The position numbers were made by a program, and so were the translations under genes. From contig FNEU01000002.1 of NCBI GenBank assembly GCA_900100245.1, forward strand, positions 186,001 to 250,000: a DNA stretch of 64,000 nt. The letters run 5' to 3'. The stretch is from Lachnospiraceae bacterium G41 (GTDB lineage Bacteria; Bacillota; Clostridia; Lachnospirales; Lachnospiraceae). The first letter of the stretch is position 1. Every line of letters starts with the position of its first letter. Positions 8,643 through 17,838 of this stretch are shown here, piece after piece. Below the pieces are notes generated by a model. The model saw only the letters and a program-made list of their open reading frames with translations, had not been told where the DNA came from and did no database searches.

Positions 8643-9437
8643 ATGATTAAGGTTGATAATATCAGCAAGAAGTTCATAAGGAATATAAAAAAAGATTCAG
8701 GCAAAAAATCTTTTGGCAAAAGGACCAAAGAGGAATTTTATGCCGTAAACGAAGTTTCTTTTGAAGCCAAAGAAGGCGAGATTTTGGGTATTTTAGGACC
8801 TAACGGTGCAGGCAAAACAACACTCCTTAGAATGCTTGCTTCCTTAATGACTCCGAATGAAGGTGAAGTTAAAATTTTTAGAGCCGACGGGACATTAATT
8901 GACAATCCTGTGGATAAGAAAAAATACATCGGATATCTTTCAGGCAACACCAAACTTTACAACCGTTTTTCAACCAGAGAAATGCTTAAAATACTGGCTG
9001 ATGTATACGGAATGAGCCGGGAAGAAACCGAAAAAAGAATTGCATTTATCGAAGAAGTTCTCGAAATGCAGAATTTCATTGATAACAGAATAGAAAAGCT
9101 TTCAACGGGCCAGACACAGAGAGCAAATATTGCCAGGTGTCTTATTCATTCGCCCGAAATCTATATATTCGACGAGCCGACTTTGGGCCTCGACGTAATC
9201 AGTTCCGACGCTATCGTCAATTTTATGAAAAAGGAAAAAGAAGCAGGCAAGACAGTGCTTTATTCCACGCACTATATGGAAGAAGCACAGTATCTTTGTG
9301 ACCATATTTTTATGATTTATAAGGGCAAAAGAATCGCCTACGGAACACCTGCCGAACTGATGGAAGCGACAGGCACGGATAACCTTCGTGATACCTTCAA
9401 AGCACTTATAGCAAAGGAGGGCGGAAGCGATGAATAA
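8643..9437 (+). CDS. ABC exporter ATPase, NatA-like
   Basis: ATPase of an ABC-2 type exporter. It has an N-terminal extension rich in Lys/Arg (residues 10-30), then Walker A GPNGAGKTT, signature LSTGQTQRANIAR, Walker B IYIFDEPTLGLD and the STHYMEEAQ H-loop typical of NatA and drug-type exporters. It overlaps the permease gene by 8 bases, so the two products form one transporter. NatA/NatB exports sodium in Bacillus, but the substrate here is only inferred by family. Confidence 0.9.
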   Translation: MIKVDNISKKFIRNIKKDSGKKSFGKRTKEEFYAVNEVSFEAKEGEILGILGPNGAGKTTLLRMLASLMTPNEGEVKIFRADGTLIDNPVDKKKYIGYLSGNTKLYNRFSTREMLKILADVYGMSREETEKRIAFIEEVLEMQNFIDNRIEKLSTGQTQRANIARCLIHSPEIYIFDEPTLGLDVISSDAIVNFMKKEKEAGKTVLYSTHYMEEAQYLCDHIFMIYKGKRIAYGTPAELMEATGTDNLRDTFKALIAKEGGSDE

Positions 9438-11502
9438 AAGAATCATTTTTACCCTTCTTAAAAAAGAACTGACGGATATTTTCAGGGATACGAAAACCAT
9501 CATCATTATGGTTATCGTACCGCTTCTTTTATATCCACTGGTATTCCTCGGCTCTATGCTTTTAACATCGTCTCTTATGAGAGAATCTACGGTTAAAACT
9601 TATAATGTTGCTATTGTAAGCACCACTTCGGATACAACGCAAAACATTCGCGGCCTTCTTGATAAAGCTTTGATAAAACATGAATATCATTTTCATGTCG
9701 AAGAGATTAATTCTTCGGGCAATTACGAAAGATTTATAAGAGACGGAAAATACGATGTCGTAATTGTTCCCGAAATAAACGAGAATGAATATCCCGATAT
9801 CACAATCTACAGTCTGACTTCATCGAACAAATCAAGCACAGCACGTTCAATGGTCGATGTCGTATTCTCGGATTACAGCGATGAAATAATCGAAGAGAGG
9901 CTTAAAGGCGCAATAGACGATTATGAAACCCTAAAAGAAGAACCCTTCAAAGTCGAAAAGAAAGACTATTCAAGCAAGGAAGAAACAACAGGTATGATGA
10001 TCGGATATATCATGCCTTTTATGATGATAATAAGCGTGCTTATGGGCGCGTTTACCGTAGCCATAGATATCTCTGTGGGTGAAAAGGAGAGAGGCACTTT
10101 AGAGACGCTTATAACGCTTCCGATCAGCAACACGCAGATGATGATTTCAAAATTCCTTGCGGTTACGATATTCGCTTTGTTTTCTGTAGCGATAAATATC
10201 CTATCGTTTGCTTTGATGGGAATATTTGTATTTAACTCCCTTGAATTTGCGACTACCTTCGTAGGAGATTTCAAATTCACACAGTTTATTCCCTCGATTC
10301 TTCTTATGGCAGTGCTTTTGATATTTTTTACGATGTTCGTTTCATCCGTATGTCTTTGCGTGGATTTTATGGCAAAGAGCGTAAAAGAAGCCAACAACCT
10401 CACAACGCCGTTAATGCTTATACTTATGACCGGAGCCGGAATGTCTGTTTTACCCGGAGTTAAGCTTAACTTCGGACTGGCATTGGTACCGATTTTAAAT
10501 GTATCACTTCTCATAAAAGAGCTCTTTATGCTTAACTTTAACTTATCTCTCGTGGTAACAGTATTTGCAGCAACGATTATTCATACGACGGTAGCGATTT
10601 ACATTATGACCAGGGTCTTTTCATCGGAGAATATACTGTTTGGCGAAGGCTTAAGAAGTGTAAGAATATTCGAAAAAAGAGCCAATATGCAAAAAGGCCA
10701 GATCCCCGGAGTCGGAGATATCGTAATGGTATTTGCCCTTATGTTTTTAATCTCCAATTTTGCGGGCGGATTCGTGGTCCTTAAATTCGGCTTTATCGGA
10801 TATGCTGTTTCACAGTTTTTCATATTCATCGTTCCCGTGGCTTATGCATGGTATATGAGAGCGGATATGAAAAATATATTTTCACTCGAAATACCCGGCA
10901 TAAAAGAAATGGTAGGAGTGCTTTTCTTTGTGAGTGGCTCATACGTATTTAACACTGTTCTGGTATCTGTTCTTTACAATGCTTTTCCCGTTATAGCCAG
11001 AGATAACGATATGCTTACGGGTGTTGTATCAAGCGCAGGATTTATACCCGCACTTTTGGTAATAGGATTAATGCCCGCGATAGCGGAAGAGGCCGCATTC
11101 AGAGGTTTCCTATACGGAACGCTTAAAAATAAAAAAATACCCATTTTCGCCACGATTGTTATTACCGCGGTTGCTTTTGCGGCATATCACATGAATCTTT
11201 TACAGTTCATATATGTTACGCTCATGGGCCTTTTGATGTCGTATATGATTTATAATTCAAAGAGCATATTTGTTACAGCGTTTTTCCACCTTTTAAACAA
11301 TTCGTTCTCAGTATGTCTCGAATATCATAAAGAATGGTTTAAAGGTATTACATTACTTAACAAAAGCAAATTTGAGATAAAAGAAATTATCATTTATGCA
11401 ATAATCGGAATTGCACTTGTAACAATCGGTTTCTTCATATCGGATAATAAAATCGGTATTTTTTCAAAACTGACTAAGAAAAATCAGAGCCGGGCACGCT
11501 AG
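9430..11502 (+). CDS. ABC-2 permease fused to CPBP intramembrane protease (NatB-like)
   Basis: Two-domain membrane protein of 690 aa. The N-terminal half is an ABC-2 permease like NatB: a first helix, a large extracytoplasmic loop (about residues 45-180), then helices with the VGEKERGTLETLITLPIS motif. The C-terminal third is a CPBP (CaaX protease/bacteriocin processing) domain with motif 1 EEAAFRGFLYG, motif 2 FAAYHMNLLQF and motif 3 HLLNNS, so the putative catalytic Glu-Glu-Arg and His residues are present. An AAAGGAGGG ribosome site lies inside the 3' end of the ATPase gene. This fusion is a known architecture. The protease substrate is unknown. Confidence 0.88.
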   Translation: MNKRIIFTLLKKELTDIFRDTKTIIIMVIVPLLLYPLVFLGSMLLTSSLMRESTVKTYNVAIVSTTSDTTQNIRGLLDKALIKHEYHFHVEEINSSGNYERFIRDGKYDVVIVPEINENEYPDITIYSLTSSNKSSTARSMVDVVFSDYSDEIIEERLKGAIDDYETLKEEPFKVEKKDYSSKEETTGMMIGYIMPFMMIISVLMGAFTVAIDISVGEKERGTLETLITLPISNTQMMISKFLAVTIFALFSVAINILSFALMGIFVFNSLEFATTFVGDFKFTQFIPSILLMAVLLIFFTMFVSSVCLCVDFMAKSVKEANNLTTPLMLILMTGAGMSVLPGVKLNFGLALVPILNVSLLIKELFMLNFNLSLVVTVFAATIIHTTVAIYIMTRVFSSENILFGEGLRSVRIFEKRANMQKGQIPGVGDIVMVFALMFLISNFAGGFVVLKFGFIGYAVSQFFIFIVPVAYAWYMRADMKNIFSLEIPGIKEMVGVLFFVSGSYVFNTVLVSVLYNAFPVIARDNDMLTGVVSSAGFIPALLVIGLMPAIAEEAAFRGFLYGTLKNKKIPIFATIVITAVAFAAYHMNLLQFIYVTLMGLLMSYMIYNSKSIFVTAFFHLLNNSFSVCLEYHKEWFKGITLLNKSKFEIKEIIIYAIIGIALVTIGFFISDNKIGIFSKLTKKNQSRAR

Positions 11503-11519
11503 TGAGCCGGGCACTGATG

Positions 11520-11551
11520 AAAAAAGAGGGCTGATTTCAGTCCTCTTTTTT
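11520..11551. terminator. Bidirectional terminator between convergent genes
   Basis: A-tract, GAGG(G)CTGA/(T)CAGTCCTC stem, T-tract: AAAAAAGAGG pairs with CCTCTTTTTT around a short loop. It serves the NatB-like gene on the plus strand and overlaps the stop codon of the sulfatase gene on the minus strand. Confidence 0.8.
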
Positions 11552-13732
11552 GGTAAATACTATTCTGTAATAGTCGTTTGTAATCAAAAGCTTCGCGTAA
11601 GTCCATTTGTTTTGAATCATATTCTGGACTTCCTTGACGTATTCCTCTTCATCCACCACTATACCGGGATACGGAGTAAATTCTTTGGTGATAGAATCAT
11701 ATTCGCCCGCAGCCGTTACGAAGCTGTATCTGTTGCCTATAGGAACTATTACGAGAGGCATAGCGGATGATACTTCATCAGCCTCATAATTGGTAGCAAA
11801 AATATCTCTTCCCGAATAGAGTCTTGAATCGTATTCAATGTTAAAAAGATTATCAAGCGTCGGTACGATATCCACGGAATAGCAGGGCGTATCGACTATC
11901 ACGGGTTCTTCCATGGATGCACAGTATAGAATCAGTGCATTTTTATATCTTGAAATTGATCTTGGGGAATCATCAATTCCCGAGAGTTCTTTGTAATAAT
12001 CCACATTTCCTTCCGCTAGTGCATAAGGATAATGGTCTGCGGTAAAGCAGATTACGGTATCTTCAAGAATGCCTTCTTTTTCGAGTTCTTCTAAGATATA
12101 TTCGCATGCATATTCAAATTCGAGATTGCAGGCCATATAAGCCTGAACCGGCATCGATGAATCGGGATAAGCTTGTACTGCGATATCCTTATTTTTCCTA
12201 GACATATAATTTCCGCCCCAGTTGTAATTGCAGTGACCGCTGACAGTCATGTAATAGGTGTGGAAAGGAACGCCGGTTTCTTTATATTCGGCAATAATAT
12301 CAGGCAGAGTGGCTTGCATCATCTCTAGGTCGGAACTTGGCCAGTAGTTGTGTTCAAGTTTCAGACCGTTTCCGATACCCTTGTAATCATATCCGAGGTT
12401 GGGATGCGTTTTATCACGTTCATAATAATCATATGAATTGTTGTGAAAAGCCTTGCAGGAATATCCTCTGTTGCCAAGGAGTGAACCTAGAGAGTAAGGC
12501 ATATATTTATCTTCAGACACCGTAAAAGAATTGCCCGAATCAATCCATTCGGGAATAACTCCGGTCATATTAGCAAACTCACCGCCCGTAGTGGATAAGG
12601 ACCACGAAGGCTGATAAAAGTTATTAAAGACGAATCCTTCGTTTGCAAGTTTATATAGAGTCGGTGTAAATTCTTCATCTATTGCGTACGGAGAGAATGC
12701 CTCAACTGACATAAAGATAAGATTTTTGCCTTCAAAATAACCTGTATATTCATTTTGCATGGAAGGTTCGAGAGAGCCGAAGTATTCATGCATTTTTTTG
12801 GTTGTCTGATTGTTTTCGTTTTCGATTAATGATGCAAAATCAATATAAGCATTGTAATCGTATACGACAGGCTCTGTTTCGACTATGGAAGTATCTGAGT
12901 CGTTTCCGTTGTTTTCTTCTGTATTTATAATATCAGTTTTATCATCAGAAGTTTTGTTTGAACCGGGTTTTACCTTATCTGAATTATCTTTATTATCTGT
13001 AACCTGAGATATCTGAGCATCATCCTCGGGCGTCCAGAGCACGAATTCATCGTCTTCAATTGGTGCTTCGGGAGTGCCTGCAATCAAATATTGGATATCC
13101 AGACGAAACGCGGTTAAAAGACCCGTATGAGGTATTAAAGTAAATGCCGTAAAATCATATGTATAAAAATTCGCAAAGCTTGAATTTCTGCACCATAATC
13201 CTGTAGATAGCTGAATTACCAGAAAAGGAATCAGAATAACAGGGAAAAGCTTTATAGTATATTTCTTTTTCGGGAGTATTTTTTTTAGGTTGAAGAAATA
13301 AACGATTAAGGGTAAGGCAAACAATGCTTCCTGCAAAGCGTATTCCAAAGCAACTTCAAATACCGTACCCGCGAAATCACCCATTACCTGACCTGTCATC
13401 GCTATGGCATAGGTGATGCCGTAATACATTTTGTAAAACTGATTGCAGTCGTGTTCAACGCAGAAAACAATATATAAAAAGATAAGGGTTAAAGACGATA
13501 GGATGCGCGATAAAATCACTGGCCTAATAAGCGTAAAAACGAACGCAAATAAAAGACCTGCCGCAATAGAAAAAAGAACCGTTATAGCGATGGAAGAATA
13601 AGTAATGGTGTTGTAGTTGTCCAAAGCTTTCAGTAACAGTTCAAAATAGATAAAGGCAGCCGGATAAAAAACTATTGCCGGAGTATAAAATTGTAATAAA
13701 TTTTTCTTTTTAGTTTTTTTATTCTCTTCCAT
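11537..13732 (-). CDS. LtaS-like membrane sulfatase (phosphoglycerol transferase family)
   Basis: Membrane enzyme of the lipoteichoic acid synthase/phosphoglycerol transferase family. About five N-terminal helices lie in residues 15-215, followed by a long Asp/Asn/Ser-rich linker (about 230-310) and an extracellular sulfatase-fold domain. The metal/catalytic elements are visible: NLIFMSVEAFSPY with the first acidic ligand, SLSTTGGEFANMTG with the probable nucleophilic Thr, and FTADHYPYA with the Asp-His pair. At 731 aa it is longer than LtaS of Staphylococcus (about 646) because of the linker. It starts 11 bases after the YolD-like gene, so it may be the last gene of the dinB operon. Substrate not determined. 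Confidence 0.85.
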   Translation of the reverse strand: MEENKKTKKKNLLQFYTPAIVFYPAAFIYFELLLKALDNYNTITYSSIAITVLFSIAAGLLFAFVFTLIRPVILSRILSSLTLIFLYIVFCVEHDCNQFYKMYYGITYAIAMTGQVMGDFAGTVFEVALEYALQEALFALPLIVYFFNLKKILPKKKYTIKLFPVILIPFLVIQLSTGLWCRNSSFANFYTYDFTAFTLIPHTGLLTAFRLDIQYLIAGTPEAPIEDDEFVLWTPEDDAQISQVTDNKDNSDKVKPGSNKTSDDKTDIINTEENNGNDSDTSIVETEPVVYDYNAYIDFASLIENENNQTTKKMHEYFGSLEPSMQNEYTGYFEGKNLIFMSVEAFSPYAIDEEFTPTLYKLANEGFVFNNFYQPSWSLSTTGGEFANMTGVIPEWIDSGNSFTVSEDKYMPYSLGSLLGNRGYSCKAFHNNSYDYYERDKTHPNLGYDYKGIGNGLKLEHNYWPSSDLEMMQATLPDIIAEYKETGVPFHTYYMTVSGHCNYNWGGNYMSRKNKDIAVQAYPDSSMPVQAYMACNLEFEYACEYILEELEKEGILEDTVICFTADHYPYALAEGNVDYYKELSGIDDSPRSISRYKNALILYCASMEEPVIVDTPCYSVDIVPTLDNLFNIEYDSRLYSGRDIFATNYEADEVSSAMPLVIVPIGNRYSFVTAAGEYDSITKEFTPYPGIVVDEEEYVKEVQNMIQNKWTYAKLLITNDYYRIVFTKKED

Positions 13733-13743
13733 AACGGATTATA

Positions 13744-13935
13744 TTATACATCATCTGTATAAGGCAGTAAATTCATTCTTTCAGTTTCTTCCTTGGCAGT
13801 TTCTACAACAGACTCTTCATAGCCCGTCAAAGCGGCAAAAGGAGAGAATTGTGCGGCTCTGTCGTACATTGACATATGAGGTCTGGTTTTGGACTGATAA
13901 TGAGGATGATCTATGATATCGCTGTAATCGTTCAT
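13744..13935 (-). CDS. YolD-like small protein
   Basis: Protein of 63 aa with the core RPHMSMYDRAAQFSPFAALTGY, recognisable from the YolD-like proteins that accompany UvrX/DinB-type polymerases in Firmicutes. Its start codon overlaps the end of the polymerase gene by 4 bases, so the two are translationally coupled. A role as accessory factor of the translesion polymerase is inferred from this constant pairing; the biochemical function is not known to me. Confidence 0.8.
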   Translation of the reverse strand: MNDYSDIIDHPHYQSKTRPHMSMYDRAAQFSPFAALTGYEESVVETAKEETERMNLLPYTDDV

Positions 13936-15419
13936 GCTTTATGACCTCCGATCTGTTCGTTTCTTTCTCTGGCAGTAGCGCCCTCAAGGAAGTTGGTTCC
14001 CTTAAGAATGGCATTTTTGCCGTATTTTCTCTTGATTTCCAATGATGCAAGCTGGATGGCTTTTTCTTTTTTAAGTTCTATTTCTTCACTTTCCTTTTTC
14101 TCATAATCAACGAAGAAGGAGAGTTGTTCCTCTTTGTGAGTCTCTTCGAAATTATATTCGCTGACAACACTTTCCGCGGCAATGCTTAAACGCCTGATGC
14201 ATAGGTTATGGTCAGTGATTTCTTCATACAGACTTAAAGCAGCCTCGGTAATAAGCCTTGTGGAAGAGGTGGTAATGCTTAAATTGCGGCTTCCGTGTGC
14301 ATATTTTGCCACGGGACGACCGTAATAATCCAGACGCACTTCGCCGTCGTACTTTTCCATACTCTCTATATCCTTAAAATTCTCGTAACCGATGTTAAGC
14401 ACTATCTGTTTTGTAAGCAGTCCTTTTGATACGAGATCAAGCGAGAGATTATCAGCCATTTCGCGAACGATAATGGCACCTTCCTCGTGAGTGTAAGGTC
14501 TTTTTAAAACCTGTCCCGTACTGATGGAATTGCTTTCAGGTCTGTACTGTTTTATGTAGTCTATCGTACAGGGCTCCCAACCCCATGCGTGATCTATTAT
14601 AAGTTCGGCGTTGATTCCGAAGACCTTGTAAAGCCTGTCTTCGTTATATTCCGAATATCTGGCCAATTCACCGAGAGTGTATATACCCATGCTCTCGAGC
14701 CTTCTGGCGGTTCCCGGACCGAATCTCCAGAAATCCGTAATAGGCTTATGGTCCCAGAGTATTTCTCGGAATTTTCTCTCATCAAGCTCTGCGATTCTGA
14801 CGCCGTCTTTGTCCGCAGGTATATGCTTTGCAACGATATCCATTGCGATTTTGCATAGAAACAGATTGGTGCCTATACCTACAGTGGCAGTGATATGTGT
14901 TTCTCTTAAAACATCCGCAATTATTTTAACAGCGAGTTCGTGAGCCGTCAGATTATATAGCTTTAGATAATTCGTAACATCCATAAAAACTTCGTCGCAG
15001 GAATAAACATGGATGTCTTCGGGAGAAATATATCTTAAATAAATCCTGTAAATGTCTGTACTGTATTTCATGTACAAGGACATTCTCGGAGGAGCAGCAA
15101 TAAAATCTATCTTACATGCAGGATTGGCTGCAATTTCATCAGCATCAAAAGAAGAGGAAGTAAATTTCCTTCCTTTAACATGACTTAAACGCTCGGAATT
15201 GACATATTCAAGCTTTTGTAAAACCTCGAACAGTCTGGCTCTTCCGGGTATTCCGAAAGCCTTAAGAGATGGCGATACCGCAAGACATATGGTCTTTTCA
15301 GTCCTTGAAGTATCAGCTACAACAAGGTTTGTTTTTAAGGGATCGAGCTGTCTTTCCGCACATTCAACCGAAGCATAAAAGCTCTTTAAATCTATGGCAA
15401 TGTAACTTCTTTCTTCCAT
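13932..15419 (-). CDS. Y-family DNA polymerase (DinB/UvrX type)
   Basis: Translesion DNA polymerase. The N-terminus YIAIDLKSFYASVE holds the first catalytic Asp and the steric-gate region; CDEVFMDVTNY supplies the second acidic pair (SxDE replaced by CDE); a helix-hairpin-helix thumb and a little-finger domain follow. The Lachnospiraceae-type insert KFTSSSFDADEIAANP is also present. At 495 aa it is longer than DinB of E. coli and closer to UmuC/UvrX. I chose ATG 15419 (MEERSYIAID); the TTG at 15437 lies within the SOS-box/promoter region. No Shine-Dalgarno precedes the ATG, which falls at the expected transcription start. First gene of a dinB-yolD(-sulfatase) unit. Confidence 0.92.
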   Translation of the reverse strand: MEERSYIAIDLKSFYASVECAERQLDPLKTNLVVADTSRTEKTICLAVSPSLKAFGIPGRARLFEVLQKLEYVNSERLSHVKGRKFTSSSFDADEIAANPACKIDFIAAPPRMSLYMKYSTDIYRIYLRYISPEDIHVYSCDEVFMDVTNYLKLYNLTAHELAVKIIADVLRETHITATVGIGTNLFLCKIAMDIVAKHIPADKDGVRIAELDERKFREILWDHKPITDFWRFGPGTARRLESMGIYTLGELARYSEYNEDRLYKVFGINAELIIDHAWGWEPCTIDYIKQYRPESNSISTGQVLKRPYTHEEGAIIVREMADNLSLDLVSKGLLTKQIVLNIGYENFKDIESMEKYDGEVRLDYYGRPVAKYAHGSRNLSITTSSTRLITEAALSLYEEITDHNLCIRRLSIAAESVVSEYNFEETHKEEQLSFFVDYEKKESEEIELKKEKAIQLASLEIKRKYGKNAILKGTNFLEGATARERNEQIGGHKA

Positions 15420-15425
15420 AAGATT

Positions 15426-15454
15426 ATTATCGAACAAATGTTTGCATATGTCAA
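15426..15454 (-). promoter_or_regulatory. SOS-type promoter of the polymerase gene with LexA-box-like site
   Basis: Read on the minus strand: TTGACA (15454-15449), 17-base spacer, GATAAT (15431-15426). Inside the spacer, adjoining the -10, lies GAACAAATGTTT (15432-15443 on plus), one mismatch from the Firmicutes LexA pattern GAAC-N4-GTTC. A repressor bound there would block the promoter. The predicted transcription start, about 7 bases past the -10, falls on or within a base or two of the ATG at 15419. Confidence 0.7.
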
Positions 15455-15475
15455 GAAATGATTTGTATAAAAAAC

Positions 15476-15504
15476 AATACTTATCACGCTAAATATGGTA
15501 CAAT
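15476..15504 (+). promoter_or_regulatory. Extended -10 promoter for the membrane protein gene
   Basis: TGGTACAAT at 15496-15504 is an extended -10 element (TG-N-TACAAT); the -35 region is weak. It drives the plus-strand gene at 15550 and is divergent to the polymerase promoter about 45 bases away. Confidence 0.4.
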
Positions 15505-15549
15505 AAAAAGCGTAAGTGTCAGATAATAATCATATTTAAGGGGAATAAA

Positions 15550-16257
15550 ATGACTAAAAATCTGGTAAACAAATTATACGTCGCTATTTTCTTGCTGATT
15601 TTCGTGATAATGACCGGGATAATGGTCGTCGGACTCATCAATCAGAACAAGGAAGAAAAGGTTGAGAGAGCCCGTTATGAACAGATGATAAAAGAGGGCT
15701 CCAAGACTGTTTTGACCGACGCGATTCTAGAAGAAGACTTCTCAAGATATGTCGAAAAGTCCCAAGAAGGTATGAGGACCTTTGTTACACTTCTTGCGTG
15801 CTTTGCGGCAGTAATTATTGCATTTGTGGTAATGATGATTTTTAACGTGATTTTAAAGGGAATGGAAGAGGGCGCGTCCTCATCGCATTTTATTATTATG
15901 CTCGCCTGTTTTATAGGCGCAATGTTTATGATAGTTTCGTTCCTCATAATATCCGTTAAATTTCTTGTCCCGAGGTTTCAGTCTTTTAATCCCGAAGAAG
16001 AGAAATATTATTTTACGGAAATTGTTTTAACCAACGCTGAAAGAATAGAAAAACAGGAAACGGTCAAAGACGGCGATTCTTACAAAACCGAAACCAGAGT
16101 TTATTATTATTTATACACCGATAACGATGAACAAATAGAAACAAACAAACTGTTGTATGAAAGATATATCGGGGAAGGCATTTATTATGTGGGGAAAACC
16201 TCGAGAGGAAATATATTCTCTCTGTATCCTGACAAATATTTTGAAATGACTAAATAA
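15550..16257 (+). CDS. Membrane protein of unknown function, three predicted helices
   Basis: I do not recognise the family. The 235-aa protein has a first helix at about residues 8-30, a charged segment, two helices at about 78-100 and 113-140, and then a roughly 95-residue soluble C-terminal domain rich in Tyr and Glu (NAERIEKQETVKDGDSYKTE followed by RVYYYLYTD). The C-terminal part reads like a small beta domain of the kind found in membrane proteins that set a threshold from two type-dependent strands, but no motif is diagnostic. A GGGGA ribosome site precedes the ATG. The MutS-like ATPase gene begins 16 bases downstream and is likely co-transcribed. Confidence 0.75.
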   Translation: MTKNLVNKLYVAIFLLIFVIMTGIMVVGLINQNKEEKVERARYEQMIKEGSKTVLTDAILEEDFSRYVEKSQEGMRTFVTLLACFAAVIIAFVVMMIFNVILKGMEEGASSSHFIIMLACFIGAMFMIVSFLIISVKFLVPRFQSFNPEEEKYYFTEIVLTNAERIEKQETVKDGDSYKTETRVYYYLYTDNDEQIETNKLLYERYIGEGIYYVGKTSRGNIFSLYPDKYFEMTK

Positions 16258-16273
16258 TTGGGGAATAAATGAT

Positions 16274-17833
16274 ATGGACATTCTTTTTTCAAAGAATTCT
16301 TCTAAAAATACTGTAATACTTTCCAAAGAAACAATTAAAGATCTTGCCATAAGCGACTTCGTGGAAGAAGCCTGTGTAATGAAAGAGGATATCTCTGTTA
16401 TCGAAAAGGTTCTTTCCGCTATGCCTGTCGAAGCCGAAGATATGCGCTTCAGAGTAGAGATCCTAAAAGATCTCTTCGACAACAAGGAACTCTGCGACAA
16501 ATTAAGCGAATCCGTTCATGCGATAAATAAGCTTAAAAACTACAGCGGAAGCTACAAGGTATCGCGTCAGACGGAGATTAATCTCTATACTCTTTTAGAA
16601 GATCTTAGAGAACTTTCAGTATATACGAAAGTCAGCGAGGAACTTTCTGCAATCTTACATGAATTTGAAGTTAAATCCGAGAGCCTTAACAGACTTCGCG
16701 ATGAACTCGATGAAACTATTAATTCAAAAGAGTTTGCGGAATTAAAGACCGATATCGAGCAGATGATAGAGGATTTATCAAGCGTTAAAGGCGCGTTAAT
16801 CGGCGTAAACTTTACTCCGGATCTTGATATCGAAGAAGTATCTGCAATTGAATTTGTGCCTTACAAACTGGTTTCAAAATACAGTCTGATCGAAAAACTC
16901 AATGCAATGCGTCTTATAACTCCGACGGATTCTTCCACAAGAAACGCCAGAGTTACGGATCCTCTGCTTGTTACCATAGCTCCTAAAATACAAAAGCATT
17001 TAAAGAAGCATTATTCGGATATAAAGAAGAAACTCGAGCAGTATTCGGATTTTGATACCCGTCCGATCACAGAGATGCATGAAGGATTAATCTTTTATCT
17101 TGTAATGGCCAAGTTCGGCAGATATCTTGCAAACAAGGGTTATGATATCTGTTTCCCGGATATAAAAGAAGACGAGCGAATGACCGTAAAAGGTCTCTAC
17201 AATATAAGACTTGCCATTGAAGGCAACAAGGATATCGTTAAAAATGATTTTTCTTTTAGCAAAGACGAGAGAATTTTTATTCTTACAGGTCCCAACCGTG
17301 GCGGAAAGACCATTATTGAGCAGGCAGTCGGTCTTGCATCTTTTATGGCTGCACACGGACTCTTTGTAATGGCTTCATCTTTTACGGGACTGCCTTTTGG
17401 AAATATTCTCACACATTTCCCCATTGATGAAAATCTTACAATTAACTACGGACGTCTCGGCGAAGAAGCTGTCCGCATAAAAGAAATAGTCAAGAATTCA
17501 GACGACAACACTCTGATTCTTTTTAACGAAACTTTCTCGACCACATCCGCATATGACGGAGTTTATCTTTCCAAAGATTTGATTCGTGTATTAAAAGAAA
17601 AAGGCACTTTTGCAATTTTCAATACACATCTTCATGAACTGGCTTCGGATATTCCCGAAATGAACAAATGGGAAGGTGAGGGCGATATCATAAGCATCGT
17701 CATGGAAAGAAAGGATGATCAGAATACATTCCTTCTTAAAAGAGCTGAGCCCGATTCGTGTTCATACGCACATACGATAGCTGAAAAATACGGTATTACA
17801 TACGAACAGATGACAGAAAAAAATAAAAACTAA
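16274..17833 (+). CDS. MutS-superfamily ATPase without mismatch-recognition domain
   Basis: The 519-aa protein matches MutS domains III and V only. Residues 1-330 are helical (clamp/lever-like); the ATPase follows with Walker A GPNRGGKT, the AAHGLFV segment, Walker B-like LILFNETFSTTS in which the canonical first Asp is Asn, and a FNTHLHELA switch. MutS1 N-terminal mismatch-binding domains (Phe-x-Glu) and the Smr endonuclease of MutS2 are absent, so ordinary mismatch repair is unlikely. An ATG with GGGGAATAAATGAT upstream fits. A glycosyltransferase gene begins 5 bases after it. Function unknown; DNA-structure or membrane-associated roles are possible. Confidence 0.85.
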   Translation: MDILFSKNSSKNTVILSKETIKDLAISDFVEEACVMKEDISVIEKVLSAMPVEAEDMRFRVEILKDLFDNKELCDKLSESVHAINKLKNYSGSYKVSRQTEINLYTLLEDLRELSVYTKVSEELSAILHEFEVKSESLNRLRDELDETINSKEFAELKTDIEQMIEDLSSVKGALIGVNFTPDLDIEEVSAIEFVPYKLVSKYSLIEKLNAMRLITPTDSSTRNARVTDPLLVTIAPKIQKHLKKHYSDIKKKLEQYSDFDTRPITEMHEGLIFYLVMAKFGRYLANKGYDICFPDIKEDERMTVKGLYNIRLAIEGNKDIVKNDFSFSKDERIFILTGPNRGGKTIIEQAVGLASFMAAHGLFVMASSFTGLPFGNILTHFPIDENLTINYGRLGEEAVRIKEIVKNSDDNTLILFNETFSTTSAYDGVYLSKDLIRVLKEKGTFAIFNTHLHELASDIPEMNKWEGEGDIISIVMERKDDQNTFLLKRAEPDSCSYAHTIAEKYGITYEQMTEKNKN

Positions 17834-17838
17834 TTGCT

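Noticed and set aside
9966-10514. 182-codon minus-strand frame inside the NatB-like gene
   Set aside because: Opposite a membrane protein gene, Ile/Thr/Asn-rich, no start signals.
15420-15437. TTG 15437 as the polymerase start codon
   Set aside because: It would start inside the promoter spacer, before the predicted transcription start; ATG 15419 fits the family N-terminus.
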